Assembly (NCBI RefSeq): GCF_002217475.1
Contig: NZ_MUHH01000034.1
Location: forward strand, 1-64,000
Direction: 5' to 3'
DNA length: 64,000 bases
DNA from: Flavobacterium tructae
GTDB lineage: Bacteria; Bacteroidota; Bacteroidia; Flavobacteriales; Flavobacteriaceae
Shown here: positions 33,997 to 43,561 of the stretch, one piece after another
Position numbering within the stretch: the stretch's first letter is position 1
Layout of the letters: every line of letters begins with the position of its first letter
The notes under the pieces: model-generated
Database searches by the model: none
Told to the model about the DNA's origin: nothing
The model's input: the letters and a program-made list of their open reading frames with translations, nothing else
Position numbers and translations under genes: made by a program

Positions 33997-34668
33997 TTAA
34001 AACTGCGTATCCAATTTAATATAATCCAAAAGTTCTCTTTTAATTTGCGGATCTTTAAATCTACCACCAAATTCAGAGGTTACTGTGCTGCTTTCGATAT
34101 CTTTGATTCCTCTGGAATTTACGCAAAGATGCTTCGCGTCGATCACGCAGGCTACATCTTCGGTTCCAAGTGCTTTTTGTAATTCCTGAACAATTTGCAT
34201 GGTTAGACGCTCCTGAACCTGAGGTCTTTTGGCATAATATTCTACAATACGGTTCATTTTGGATAAACCAATAACTCTTCCGTTAGAGATATAAGCCACG
34301 TGAGCTCTTCCGATAATTGGCAATAAATGGTGCTCACAAGTAGAATAAACCGTAATATTTTTTTCTACCAGCATTTCACCATATTTGTAGTTGTTGTCAA
34401 AAGTAGAAGCTTTTGGCTGTTTTGAAGGATTAAGACCTCCAAAAATTTCTTTTACAAACATTTTGGCCACTCGGTTTGGAGTCCCTTTGATACTGTCATC
34501 CGTCAAATCCATTCCTAAGGTTTGAAGGATGTTTTCAACATCTTTTTTTATTTTTTCTATTTTTTCGTCATCACTTAAGTCAAAAGCATCCGGTCTTAAA
34601 GGATTTTTTGCGTTACTGCTAAAGTGATTGTCTCCTATTTCGTCTAAAAAATCTTCGTTATTTATCAT
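33997..34668 (-). CDS. folE: GTP cyclohydrolase I
   Basis: The 223-residue enzyme converts GTP to dihydroneopterin triphosphate, the first step to folate and related pterins. ENILQTLGMDLTDDSIKGTP begins the catalytic domain, STCEHHLLPIIGRAHVAYI carries the zinc Cys and His, GLSKMNRIVEYYAKRPQVQE is the substrate region, and KHLCVNSRGI holds the second zinc Cys. The N-terminal 40 residues are variable. It is the first gene of the minus-strand cluster folE, four-helix gene, cysS, yidD, lgt. Confidence 0.96.
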   Translation of the reverse strand: MINNEDFLDEIGDNHFSSNAKNPLRPDAFDLSDDEKIEKIKKDVENILQTLGMDLTDDSIKGTPNRVAKMFVKEIFGGLNPSKQPKASTFDNNYKYGEMLVEKNITVYSTCEHHLLPIIGRAHVAYISNGRVIGLSKMNRIVEYYAKRPQVQERLTMQIVQELQKALGTEDVACVIDAKHLCVNSRGIKDIESSTVTSEFGGRFKDPQIKRELLDYIKLDTQF

Positions 34669-34816
34669 TAAAAACTTACTATTAGTATGGGTATTTCTTT
34701 TTAAGGCGGTAAAGATAATTAATAAATGGTAAACCTTTTCTATGGTTTTTACTATTTAATTGCGGCTTTTGCTATAAAATTCAAATTGTAGAGAAAATGA
34801 GGTTTCTTTTAAATAC

Positions 34817-34849
34817 AAAAGACAATAACACAGCATGTTATTGTCTTTT
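34817..34849 (-). terminator. Terminator of the aminotransferase gene
   Basis: AAAAGACAATAACA (34817-34830) pairs with TGTTATTGTCTTTT (34836-34849), 21 bp beyond the aminotransferase stop. The run of T on the minus strand supports termination of that transcript. Confidence 0.75.
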
Positions 34850-34869
34850 TAAAATTTTATATTCGAATC

Positions 34870-36066
34870 TTACTTCTTGTTGTAAACCAAAAGAGCTTCT
34901 TTTAAAATGTTTACAGCAGTAACTAAATCTTTTTTGTTTAAAACGTACGCAATTCGAACCTGATTCAGTCCCATTCCCGGCGTTGAGTAAAATCCGGCAG
35001 CAGGAGCAACCATAACCGTTTCTCCATTCAGATCGTAACTTTCTAAAAGCCATTGCGCAAAATCTTCAGAATTGTCGATAGGCAATTGTGCGATGCAGTA
35101 AAATGCTCCTTTTGGTTTCGTCACAATAACGCCTTCAATTTTATTCAGTTCTGCGATTAAAGTGTCGCGACGTTCTTTATATTCGGAAATTACCTCGTCA
35201 AAGTAACTTTGCGGAGTATCTATTGCCGCTTCACATGCAATTTGCTCGATCGTAGGAGGACTCAGACGTGCCTGTGCAAACTTCATTACAGTTGCCAATA
35301 CCTCTTTATTTTTGGTTACCAGGCATCCAATTCTGGCGCCACACATACTATAGCGTTTAGAAACAGAATCGACCATGATCACGTTTTGCTGAACATCTTC
35401 CAGATTCATTACAGAAAAATGTTTGTCGTCTCCGTCGTATAAAAACTCACGATAGACTTCGTCAGCAATCAGGTATAGATCGTGTTTTTTGATTAAGGCT
35501 GCCAATTGTCTGATTTCTTCTTCAGAATATAAATATCCGGTTGGATTGCCGGGATTGCAAATTAATATGGCTTTTGTTTTTTTGGTAATGAGTTTTTCAA
35601 CTTCTTCAATACTTGGTAAAGCAAATGCTGTTTCGATAGTCGAAACCAAAGGAACGACAGTTGCACTTGTTGAAGAGGCAAATGCATGGTAATTAGCATA
35701 AAAAGGTTCCGGAATGATAATTTCATCTCCCGGATCTGTAATTGTGGCCAGCGCAAATAGTAAGGCTTCAGAACCACCAGTTGTAACAATGATGTCTTCT
35801 GTGTTAACGTTTACATTTTGACGCTGGTAAAATTGAGCTAATTTTTTTCTATAGCTTTCGTATCCGGCTGACGGACTATATTCTATAAGGGTTAAGTCAA
35901 TATTTTTTACCGCCTCGATGGCCACTTCGGGTGTCTTGATATCCGGTTGACCAATGTTTAAATGATACACTTTGTGTCCTTTTTTCTTTGCTAAATCAGC
36001 AAAAGGAGCAAGTTTACGTATCGGTGATTCGGGCATGTTTCTGCCTTTGTGTGAGATTGTTGGCAT
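34870..36066 (-). CDS. Class I/II PLP-dependent aminotransferase (AspC-like)
   Basis: The 398-residue fold type I enzyme has VYHLNIGQPDIKTPE near the start, TTGGSEALLFALATI (the GG-E cofactor-binding loop), CNPGNPTGYLYSEEE, LIADEVYREFLYDG with the Asp that pairs with the PLP ring nitrogen, and VDSVSKRYSMCGARIGCL with the Schiff-base lysine. NQVRIAYVLNK holds the carboxylate-binding arginine. Such enzymes transaminate aspartate, aromatic or other amino acids; the exact amino acid cannot be set from the sequence. A GNPTG motif and the short N-terminus fit the subgroup Ig (AspB/AspC-like) of Bacteroidota. Confidence 0.9.
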   Translation of the reverse strand: MPTISHKGRNMPESPIRKLAPFADLAKKKGHKVYHLNIGQPDIKTPEVAIEAVKNIDLTLIEYSPSAGYESYRKKLAQFYQRQNVNVNTEDIIVTTGGSEALLFALATITDPGDEIIIPEPFYANYHAFASSTSATVVPLVSTIETAFALPSIEEVEKLITKKTKAILICNPGNPTGYLYSEEEIRQLAALIKKHDLYLIADEVYREFLYDGDDKHFSVMNLEDVQQNVIMVDSVSKRYSMCGARIGCLVTKNKEVLATVMKFAQARLSPPTIEQIACEAAIDTPQSYFDEVISEYKERRDTLIAELNKIEGVIVTKPKGAFYCIAQLPIDNSEDFAQWLLESYDLNGETVMVAPAAGFYSTPGMGLNQVRIAYVLNKKDLVTAVNILKEALLVYNKK

Positions 36067-36189
36067 GGGTTTTATTTATTGAAGTGCAAATTTGCATTTT
36101 TTTTTCGAATTTAACGTAAACATTACAGGTACTTATTAATTTGTAGTAATTATCGATATTTTTAGTAATTTTATCTTAAAATTTTATCA

Positions 36190-37515
36190 ATGAGAAAACA
36201 TTTCATGTTGTTTTTTGGGCTTTTCATAGCTTTTACACTTCAGGCGCAAGAAGATTTTCAAATAGGAAATCGTGCCTCTAAGGTTACCATACCTTTTACG
36301 TTAATTAATAATCTGGTTTTTATTCCTATAAAAGTAAATGGAGCAGAACTGAATTTCTTACTGGATTCCGGTGTTGAAGAAACCATTTTGTTCAGTATGG
36401 AAGAAAAGCAGGAAGTTAGTTTTAAAAATGTTCAGAAAATTAAGCTGAGAGGTTTAGGAAGTGAAAACGAAATTGAAGGTTTGAAATCGACGAATAATGT
36501 CTTAGAAACTCATGGTTTAAAATCAAATAACCATTTACTTTATGTTATTTTGGACCAAACTTTTAATTTATCATCACACATTGGAATTCCGGTGAATGGC
36601 ATTATCGGATATAAATTTTTCAAAAACAACCTCGTTGAGTTAAACTATCAAAAGAAGAAAATTGTTGTTTATCAGAATAATGAAGAAACTCTTAAAAGAC
36701 TGAATAAAAAATTTAAAGCAGTCCCGATTACGATCGAAAGAGCTAAACCGTATCTGTACACAACCGCATTTGTGGACAATGTTGCTGTACCCGCAAAAAT
36801 GTTAATCGATATTGGTAATAGTGACGCTTTTTGGATTTTTAAGAATGATATTATAAAACTGCCGAATAAAAATTTCCCTGATTTTCTGGGGAAAGGTTTC
36901 AGTGGTGATATCGAAGGACATCGTGCCAAAATTGAAAAGTTTTCTATCGGTGAGTTTGATTTTAAAAATCCTATCGTGGCTTTTCCGGATTCAACTTCGA
37001 TTCGAAATGTAAAGATGGTACCGGGACGAATTGGTTCTGTTGGCGGGGAAGTTTTAAAACGATTTACAGTTGTATTGGATTATGCGGATAAAACATTGTA
37101 TCTCAAGAAAAATAGTAAATTTTTAGAACCTTTCACGTATAACAAGAGCGGAATTACTGTGCAGCACAATGGGCTTCAATGGGTTCAGGAGACGGTTCAT
37201 TTGGAGACTGTACAGGTTGTTAATTCAATTCAGGAAGCGGGTTATACCGCTAAAAAAGATAACAATTTCAGATATAAGTTTTCATTAAAACCAATTTATG
37301 AAATTGTAAACATCCGTAAAAATTCAGCCGCAGAACGTTGTGGGTTGAAAGCTGGAGATGTCATTGTTCGAATTAATCACGCACTTCCATACAAATATAC
37401 CTTACAGCAGATCAATTCACTTTTAAAGTCAGAAGAAGACGTTTGGATAGATTTAGAAATAGAAAGAAACAGTCTTCTTTTAAAATTTAGATTTAAACTG
37501 GAAGATGAATTGTAG
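36190..37515 (+). CDS. Exported retropepsin-like aspartyl protease with PDZ domain
   Basis: The product is 441 residues with a signal peptide (about 1-20, ending QAQ). Two retropepsin-like halves follow: LNFLLDSGVEETILF (D59 of the DSG motif) and KMLIDIGNSDAFWIF (about residue 209, DIG). Both halves come from a single chain, as in pepsins, so the active site may form within one molecule. A PDZ domain is at the C-terminus (IVNIRKNSAAERCGLKAGD, VIVRINHALPY). It is expected in the periplasm, but the target is unknown. It is divergent from the aminotransferase, with a 123-bp AT-rich gap. Confidence 0.85.
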   Translation: MRKHFMLFFGLFIAFTLQAQEDFQIGNRASKVTIPFTLINNLVFIPIKVNGAELNFLLDSGVEETILFSMEEKQEVSFKNVQKIKLRGLGSENEIEGLKSTNNVLETHGLKSNNHLLYVILDQTFNLSSHIGIPVNGIIGYKFFKNNLVELNYQKKKIVVYQNNEETLKRLNKKFKAVPITIERAKPYLYTTAFVDNVAVPAKMLIDIGNSDAFWIFKNDIIKLPNKNFPDFLGKGFSGDIEGHRAKIEKFSIGEFDFKNPIVAFPDSTSIRNVKMVPGRIGSVGGEVLKRFTVVLDYADKTLYLKKNSKFLEPFTYNKSGITVQHNGLQWVQETVHLETVQVVNSIQEAGYTAKKDNNFRYKFSLKPIYEIVNIRKNSAAERCGLKAGDVIVRINHALPYKYTLQQINSLLKSEEDVWIDLEIERNSLLLKFRFKLEDEL

Positions 37516-37610
37516 AAAAAATTAAATGTTGCTTTTTATTACAGGGATCTTTTGTAAAGATTTAATTATTAAAGTAAGCTTTAACTGTTTAATAAACATT
37601 ATTATTTTGT

Positions 37611-37618
37611 TATGTTTG
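37611..37618 (+). promoter_or_regulatory. Candidate -7 element of the type IX cargo operon
   Basis: TATGTTTG matches TAnnTTTG, 21 nt before ATG 37640; TGGAGG just upstream of the ATG is an unusually good Shine-Dalgarno sequence for this group. No -33 TTG at normal spacing. Confidence 0.5.
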
Positions 37619-37639
37619 TAAAAAAATAATTGGAGGTTT

Positions 37640-40279
37640 ATGGTTAAAAAAAACGCTAATTTCTTTCGATTTTTATTATCCTTTATTGTCTTACTGATTT
37701 GTACGTCAAAAATTCATGCGCAGTGTGCGGGAACCGATGCGCAAATAATAATTTGTGATATTGAAAATCCGGTCAATCAATCAATTTCTTTGTTTTCGTT
37801 ATTGGGAGGTACACCAACTCCGGGAGGCACCTGGACGGATAATAATAATCTGAGAGGTCTTGATTCTGCTACAGGAATGTTAAATGCCCAGCTTATTTCA
37901 AGTGGGGGAACTTACCAATACACCTATACCGTAACAACGCCGGGATGTGTGGTAGATAAAGCAACCGTAACCTTAACTATTGGCGCATATTCGGGAATTG
38001 GAACTGAAGCTACAATCTGTAATGACAGAGGAGAGTATAACCTTTTTACGGCATTTAATAGTGTTATTATGGGGCCGCATTCCAACGGAACATGGAGGGA
38101 TAGTAGCGGTAGGATTGTAAGATCTACGTTCACGGTACCAAAGGTACAAGTGAAGACCACTTATAATTTTACGTACACAGTGCCGCCCGTACTGGCATGC
38201 GAATCGGTACCACTTACTTCTGCAGTGAAGATAACGGTTGTAAGGAAGCCGGAAGCCGGAGATCCAACTGATAAAGAATTATGCGGCACGACTGACTTAG
38301 GACCTTATGCTAATTTTGACCTGCACGACCTGCTTTCAGGGGAAGATATGGGAGGTAAGTGGAGTGGTCCCGGTATTACCGCGTCAACAGGTCATACCGT
38401 TAATCTTCAGACATTGTTTGCTACATCCGGAGCGGGAGAGTACACCTATACCTACACTGTTTTTGCGGTTCCGGATCAGAATATCTGTGAAAATGATAGT
38501 GAAACGGTAAAAATTACACTGGAAAAAAGATTAGATTTTACCGGCGCAAGGGTGTTGGTTGATTCAGATATTTGTGAAGATAAAATTGCAACGGCATCCT
38601 ATACCGCAAGAATTATGCAAGGGCCGCAAGTAATTCCGAACGGAGAATATGAAGTTCAGTACACTATTACAGGGCCTACCGTTGCATCAGCAACTGTAAA
38701 GGCTAATTTTACTAATGGGATATTGATATTTCCGCTTAGCTCTGCTTATTTTAAGCAAATAGGCACATTTACGCTTACTGTGACTAGCATTATAGCTACA
38801 TCCAGTAAAAAATTATGTACCAATATAATTAATAATTTATCAGACGATTTAATTATTAGTCCGTTGCCGCGTTTAGATGGAGCCATTTTAACCACTAGTC
38901 CAATTTGTCAAAATGAGGCAGCAATAATTCAGCTTTCAAATGCTTCGTTATTGGCTAATGGAACTTACAGAATTACTTATAATCTGACAGGAGATAATGT
39001 TGTTACCGGAAGAACAGTAAATATTACAGTTTCCGGTGGGAATGCAAACTTTGTAATTCCGGCGAGTTTAAATGTAAAAAGCGGATCGTCAGCAATTACG
39101 ATAACAAGTATTACAAACATAACGAATCCATCTCCCCAATGTGCGAATGTAGCCAATGTAAAAGGGAATCAGATTATTAATCCTTTGCCAGATGGGACAA
39201 CTATTGTCGTACAGGTCGAAAACTTTTGTTTTGGAGAGCCAGTTCCTGTAGCTGTTTCCGGATTAGGAAATTTAACAGACATTACGCTCTCTTACACGCT
39301 TTCTGATAGTAATTCTTCTGCATTACAGACCATTGTTTTAGCAGTTACAAACGGGAAAGCTACTTTTGTTATTCCTCAGGAATTGCTTTTAAATACAGGT
39401 TCAACAAGAATTAAAGCTCTTAATGTGAAGAACAATGTGACATCCTGTGATATTGATTTGGTTAATGTGTCGGACACTTTTATGTTAAATGCAATTCCTG
39501 ACGCTCCGCTTGCAGCTAGTCCGCAGATTTTTTGTAAAGTAGAGGGAGCGGTAATCACAAATTTAACACCACGAGGAACTCAGTACAAATGGTATAGTTC
39601 TGCAACGGTAACTACGCCACTTGCAGACACTTATGTTTTAAAAACAGAACAGCTTTATGTAAGAGAGATTTCTGCTGCAAATTGCCTTTCTGCGCCCACT
39701 CCCGTTTCAGTTGTGGTAAACGATACGCCGGCTCCAACTCTGAATTCAGGTGGGGAAAATTTTTGTGGTTTAAAAAATCCGACGATTGCAGATTTATCAA
39801 AAGCGACCAATGTATCTTCGACAGTTGCGTGGTATGATGCCGAAAATAACGGTAATTTATTGACTTCAACAACTTTGCTTCGCGATAAGGCAACTTATTA
39901 CGGTTTCGATCTTTCGATTGTAACCAGTTGTATTTCTGATGATTATTTAGGCGTTACAGTTTCTTTATTCGATTGTAATCCGGATGAATATGCTTTTTTT
40001 ATTCCGGACGGATTTTCACCAAACGGAGATAACGTAAATGATACTTTCAGGATTCCGGATATAGAATTTTTATACCCGGATTATACTCTTGAAATCTTCA
40101 ACAGATATGGAAATGTAATGTTTAAAGGAAATAGAAATAAACCCAATTGGGATGGGAGAAATTCCGAATCGGCCGGTTTTGGTGACGGAATTGTGCCAAA
40201 TGGAGTCTATTTTTATGTGGTCAATTTTAATAAAGACAACAGACGTCCGCAGCAGGGCCGATTTTACCTGAACAGATAG
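37640..40279 (+). CDS. Type IX secretion cargo with type B C-terminal sorting domain
   Basis: The product is 879 residues with a signal peptide (about 1-28, ending IHA). The bulk is Ig/PKD-like beta repeats rich in Thr, Val and Gly. Paired Cys residues per repeat suggest disulphides. The last 90 residues are the gliding-motility-associated type B domain: PDGFSPNGDNVNDTFRIPD, LEIFNRYGNVMFKGN, NWDGRN and GVYFYVVNFN, ending in RPQQGRFYLNR. It is carried across the outer membrane by the type IX system, and type B cargo needs a PorP/SprF partner. PorP and PorE-like genes follow directly (40312, 41249), as expected. It is likely a surface adhesin. Confidence 0.92.
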   Translation: MVKKNANFFRFLLSFIVLLICTSKIHAQCAGTDAQIIICDIENPVNQSISLFSLLGGTPTPGGTWTDNNNLRGLDSATGMLNAQLISSGGTYQYTYTVTTPGCVVDKATVTLTIGAYSGIGTEATICNDRGEYNLFTAFNSVIMGPHSNGTWRDSSGRIVRSTFTVPKVQVKTTYNFTYTVPPVLACESVPLTSAVKITVVRKPEAGDPTDKELCGTTDLGPYANFDLHDLLSGEDMGGKWSGPGITASTGHTVNLQTLFATSGAGEYTYTYTVFAVPDQNICENDSETVKITLEKRLDFTGARVLVDSDICEDKIATASYTARIMQGPQVIPNGEYEVQYTITGPTVASATVKANFTNGILIFPLSSAYFKQIGTFTLTVTSIIATSSKKLCTNIINNLSDDLIISPLPRLDGAILTTSPICQNEAAIIQLSNASLLANGTYRITYNLTGDNVVTGRTVNITVSGGNANFVIPASLNVKSGSSAITITSITNITNPSPQCANVANVKGNQIINPLPDGTTIVVQVENFCFGEPVPVAVSGLGNLTDITLSYTLSDSNSSALQTIVLAVTNGKATFVIPQELLLNTGSTRIKALNVKNNVTSCDIDLVNVSDTFMLNAIPDAPLAASPQIFCKVEGAVITNLTPRGTQYKWYSSATVTTPLADTYVLKTEQLYVREISAANCLSAPTPVSVVVNDTPAPTLNSGGENFCGLKNPTIADLSKATNVSSTVAWYDAENNGNLLTSTTLLRDKATYYGFDLSIVTSCISDDYLGVTVSLFDCNPDEYAFFIPDGFSPNGDNVNDTFRIPDIEFLYPDYTLEIFNRYGNVMFKGNRNKPNWDGRNSESAGFGDGIVPNGVYFYVVNFNKDNRRPQQGRFYLNR

Positions 40280-40311
40280 TTTCTTTTTATAGTATTTAAG
40301 ATAAGTTTCAA

Positions 40312-41247
40312 ATGAAAAAAGTACTACTTTTTATAAGTTTCCTCTTTTGTATCACATCAGCCTCAGCCCAACAGGATCCTGAGTACACCCATTATATGTA
40401 CAACATGAGTGTAGTCAATCCTGCTTATGCGACAGGAGTTCCTGCTATGATGAATTTTGGAGGATTGTACAGAACGCAATGGGTTGGAGCCGTTGGAGCG
40501 CCTAAAACTTTTACCTTTTTCGGACATACAGCTTTAAGCGATAAAATTGAAGTGGGATTATCATTGGTTTCAGATGATATTGGCGACGGAGCAAAAAAAG
40601 AGAATAATTTTTATGCTGATTTTGCCTATGTCTTAAATCTGGGTGGAAAAAATAAACTTTCGCTTGGACTAAAAGCAGGTTATACATCGCTCCAAAGTAA
40701 TTTCAACGGGTTTAAATTAGAAAGCGGGAATGCGGCCAGTGATTTGGCTTTCGCCGAAAATGTAAATGTCACCAAGCCTAATATTGGAGTGGGAGCCTAT
40801 TACTTCAGAGATAATTTTTATGTCGGATTGTCTGTACCCAATTTGTTGGGCACGAAACACCTTGAAGAGAAATCCGGAATCAACGCTTACGGATCAGAAG
40901 CCATACATACTTTTTTAACGGCAGGATATGTTTTCCAACTCAATGATAAGGTTAAATTAAAGCCCGCTTTTATGTCAAAATTTGTTCCGGGAACGCCGAT
41001 TACTTTAGATCTGACAGCCAATGTTTTGTACAATAATAAATTTGAATTGGGTGCAGCCTATAGAGTAAACGATGCTGTAAGTGCTTTAATGAACATAAAT
41101 GTAACGCCAACTTTAAGAGTGGGCTATGCTTACGATCATACTTTGTCGAATATGGGAAGGTTTAATTCTGGTACACACGAAATTATGCTGCTTTTTGATT
41201 TAGACTTATTAGGAAAAGGATATGATAAATCGCCAAGATTCTTTTAA
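40312..41247 (+). CDS. PorP/SprF-family type IX secretion outer-membrane protein
   Basis: The product is 311 residues with a signal peptide ending SAQ. QQDPEYTHYMYNMSVVNPAY directly after cleavage is the family's diagnostic start. Twelve to fourteen amphipathic strands follow, with TFTFFGHTALSDKIEVGLSL and the C-terminal HEIMLLFDLDLLG. SprF-type proteins partner with type B cargo and are needed for its secretion or anchoring. The gene is 32 bp after the cargo gene and 1 bp before the PorE-like gene, so it is almost certainly one operon. Confidence 0.95.
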   Translation: MKKVLLFISFLFCITSASAQQDPEYTHYMYNMSVVNPAYATGVPAMMNFGGLYRTQWVGAVGAPKTFTFFGHTALSDKIEVGLSLVSDDIGDGAKKENNFYADFAYVLNLGGKNKLSLGLKAGYTSLQSNFNGFKLESGNAASDLAFAENVNVTKPNIGVGAYYFRDNFYVGLSVPNLLGTKHLEEKSGINAYGSEAIHTFLTAGYVFQLNDKVKLKPAFMSKFVPGTPITLDLTANVLYNNKFELGAAYRVNDAVSALMNINVTPTLRVGYAYDHTLSNMGRFNSGTHEIMLLFDLDLLGKGYDKSPRFF

Positions 41248-41248
41248 A

Positions 41249-43423
41249 ATGAAAAACAGGAAAAAATTACTCGTTATTGTATTCGTATTTTTAATACAGT
41301 TTATACAGGCTCAGGATTTTGAATTGGCCAGAGCCAAACGTTTTTTTGATAAAACGCATTATGCTGAAGCGATTACTTTATATGAAAAATTAGCAGAAAA
41401 TAAGCCTTCACAGGAAGTGATCAGGAATCTGGCAGACTCTTATTTTTACACTAACGATTTGATAAAAGCACAGCGTTATTACCGACTTTTGATCCAAAAT
41501 TATGGAAATGGTTTAGATCGGAATTATTATTTCAGATATGCACAGACTTTAAAAGCAAGCAACAGTTACGACGATGCCAATGCAGCTTTAAAGGAGTATT
41601 ATTCAAAATCAGATCATAGTGATGCGGTTTCTAATTTTGAGAAAGAGTTAAAAACTCTGGAGAATGTTTCGGCAATAGGGAAACGATATGAACTTAAAAA
41701 TCTGGCAATCAACACTCCTAATTCAGAGTTTGGAGCAGTAAAATATAATGAAAACCTGGTTTTTGCAGGAGTAAAATTAAAGCCCGGATTGTTGGATAAA
41801 AAATTCAAATGGGACAATGAAACCTATTTGAATCTGGTGACGATTCCTCTTAAAAACAGCAATTCCGCGGATTCTATAGTTCATTATTTTGCGAAAGAGT
41901 TAAAAAGCGGGATGCACGAGGCAAACGCGGTTTTTACGAAAGACGGTAAAACGATTTATTTTACGCGTAACAATTCCAAAAATAAAAGTAAGAAAACAAA
42001 CGAGCAGAAAATTTCGAATCTTCAGATCTTTAAAGCTGAATTGGTGGAAGGAAAATGGAAAAATGTAACGTCTCTTCCGTTTAACAGTTCAGAATATTCA
42101 GTCGAACATCCCGCTTTGAGTCCGGATGAAAAAGTGTTGTACTTTGCATCAGATATGCCGGGAACTTTGGGTTCATTTGATATTTATTCGGTAAACATTA
42201 ATAAAGGAGCATTTGATACACCTCGAAATTTAGGGCCAACCATTAATACCGACAAAAGAGAGCAGTTCCCTTTTGTTTCGACAGACCAAAAACTCTATTT
42301 TTCTTCTGACGGACATTTGGGTTATGGGTCACTTGATGTTTTTGTTTCCGATATTAAAGGAAACGAATACAGTAAGCCGGTGAATGTGGGACAGCCTTTG
42401 AATTCAAATGGGGATGATTTCTCTTTTAATATCGATGCCGATACCAAAGAAGGTTATTTTGCTTCGAATAGAGAGGGAGGAAAAGGGAGCGATGATATTT
42501 ATCAGATTAAAGAAATCAAAGATCTAATTGTAGAAGATTGTAAACAATTCATCGCAGGAGTTATTACAGATGTCGATACTAAGCTACCCTTAGAAAATGC
42601 AACAGTGATTTTACAGAATTCAGATCAGAAGGTTTTGAATACAACAATTACCACCACAGATGGGAAGTTTAGTTTTACTGTTGATTGCGAAAGTTCGTTT
42701 ACAGTTTTAAGTTCCAAAGAAAAGTATACAAGCGAATCGAGAATCATATCTTCCGGAAAAACCAGAGACGCAAGCCATGATGCTTCGATGGCATTAAGAT
42801 CTTTGGAGGTTATTAAACAAGAGGAGCTACAAACTGCTGAAAAGAAAAGACGGGAAGAACAGCAGCTTGCAGAAAAGAAAAAACAGGAGGAAGAAATTGA
42901 TACGAAACGAAGAAAAGAAAGAGAAGCACTGGCTGCTATTGCTTTAAAAGAAGCCGATAAAAAGGCGAAGGCAGACGAAATTATTGCAAAAGACATTAGA
43001 AAGAAAGAGAAAACTGCTCAGATTCTTGCACAGGAAAAAGATGTGGTAAAAGACAATAAAGGCAGATTAATCATTAAAACTGATCCGATTTATTTTGATT
43101 ATAATTTGTGGTACATCCGAAAAGAATCTAAAGTTGTATTAGGGCGTGTGGTCGAATTAATGAAGAAATATCCAGACATGGTAATCGAAATTGGATCACA
43201 TACCGATTCGAGAGGAAATGAAAAGTTTAATGCCAATTTATCTCAAAAAAGAGCCAATTCAACCAGAGACTTTATAATAGAGTCAGGTATTAACGCCAAA
43301 AGGGTGACGGCTAAGGGATATGGGGAATCGGTACCTATTGTGAAATGTAATCCCGATGAAGCGTGCTCAGAAGAAGAACACGAATTGAACAGAAGAAGTG
43401 AATTTGTAATTAAGGACTTATAA
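41249..43423 (+). CDS. PorE-like OmpA-family protein (TPR, WD40-like, OmpA domains)
   Basis: The product is 724 residues from ATG 41249, 1 nt after the porP stop (the ATG at 41222 overlaps the porP end and lacks the signal peptide position). There is a signal peptide (MKNRKKLLVIVFVFLIQFIQAQ). TPR helices are at about 25-130. A WD40-like beta-propeller is next (EHPALSPDEKVLYFASDMPG; FPFVSTDQKLYFSSDGHLGY). A carboxypeptidase-regulatory-like domain (AGVITDVDTKLPLENATVIL) follows, then a Lys/Glu-rich coiled linker. The OmpA domain (PIYFDYNLWYIRKES; IEIGSHTDSRGNEKF; NRRSEFVIKD) binds peptidoglycan. This is the domain order of PorE-type proteins, which anchor type IX components to the cell wall. 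Confidence 0.93.
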   Translation: MKNRKKLLVIVFVFLIQFIQAQDFELARAKRFFDKTHYAEAITLYEKLAENKPSQEVIRNLADSYFYTNDLIKAQRYYRLLIQNYGNGLDRNYYFRYAQTLKASNSYDDANAALKEYYSKSDHSDAVSNFEKELKTLENVSAIGKRYELKNLAINTPNSEFGAVKYNENLVFAGVKLKPGLLDKKFKWDNETYLNLVTIPLKNSNSADSIVHYFAKELKSGMHEANAVFTKDGKTIYFTRNNSKNKSKKTNEQKISNLQIFKAELVEGKWKNVTSLPFNSSEYSVEHPALSPDEKVLYFASDMPGTLGSFDIYSVNINKGAFDTPRNLGPTINTDKREQFPFVSTDQKLYFSSDGHLGYGSLDVFVSDIKGNEYSKPVNVGQPLNSNGDDFSFNIDADTKEGYFASNREGGKGSDDIYQIKEIKDLIVEDCKQFIAGVITDVDTKLPLENATVILQNSDQKVLNTTITTTDGKFSFTVDCESSFTVLSSKEKYTSESRIISSGKTRDASHDASMALRSLEVIKQEELQTAEKKRREEQQLAEKKKQEEEIDTKRRKEREALAAIALKEADKKAKADEIIAKDIRKKEKTAQILAQEKDVVKDNKGRLIIKTDPIYFDYNLWYIRKESKVVLGRVVELMKKYPDMVIEIGSHTDSRGNEKFNANLSQKRANSTRDFIIESGINAKRVTAKGYGESVPIVKCNPDEACSEEEHELNRRSEFVIKDL

Positions 43424-43440
43424 TTGCAAGAGTTAAACCA

Positions 43441-43470
43441 ACTCGACAGATTTTTAAAACCTTGTCGGGT
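43441..43470 (+). terminator. Hairpin after the type IX operon
   Basis: ACTCGACAG (43441-43449) pairs with TTGTCGGGT (43462-43470) with G-U pairs, followed by T-rich sequence. Similar CCGACAG hairpins occur at 44066-44098 and 47461-47493. Confidence 0.6.
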
Positions 43471-43561
43471 TTGATGTTTAAAAAATTAGTTGAGAACCCT
43501 TTCTTTTGGCTTCTTTTTTATTTAATTTTATAAAATAACAACGATTAAAATAAAAATAATT

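Noticed and set aside
41222..41248. Earlier start for the PorE-like gene
   Set aside because: It overlaps the end of porP and places polar residues before the signal peptide; ATG 41249 is preferred.
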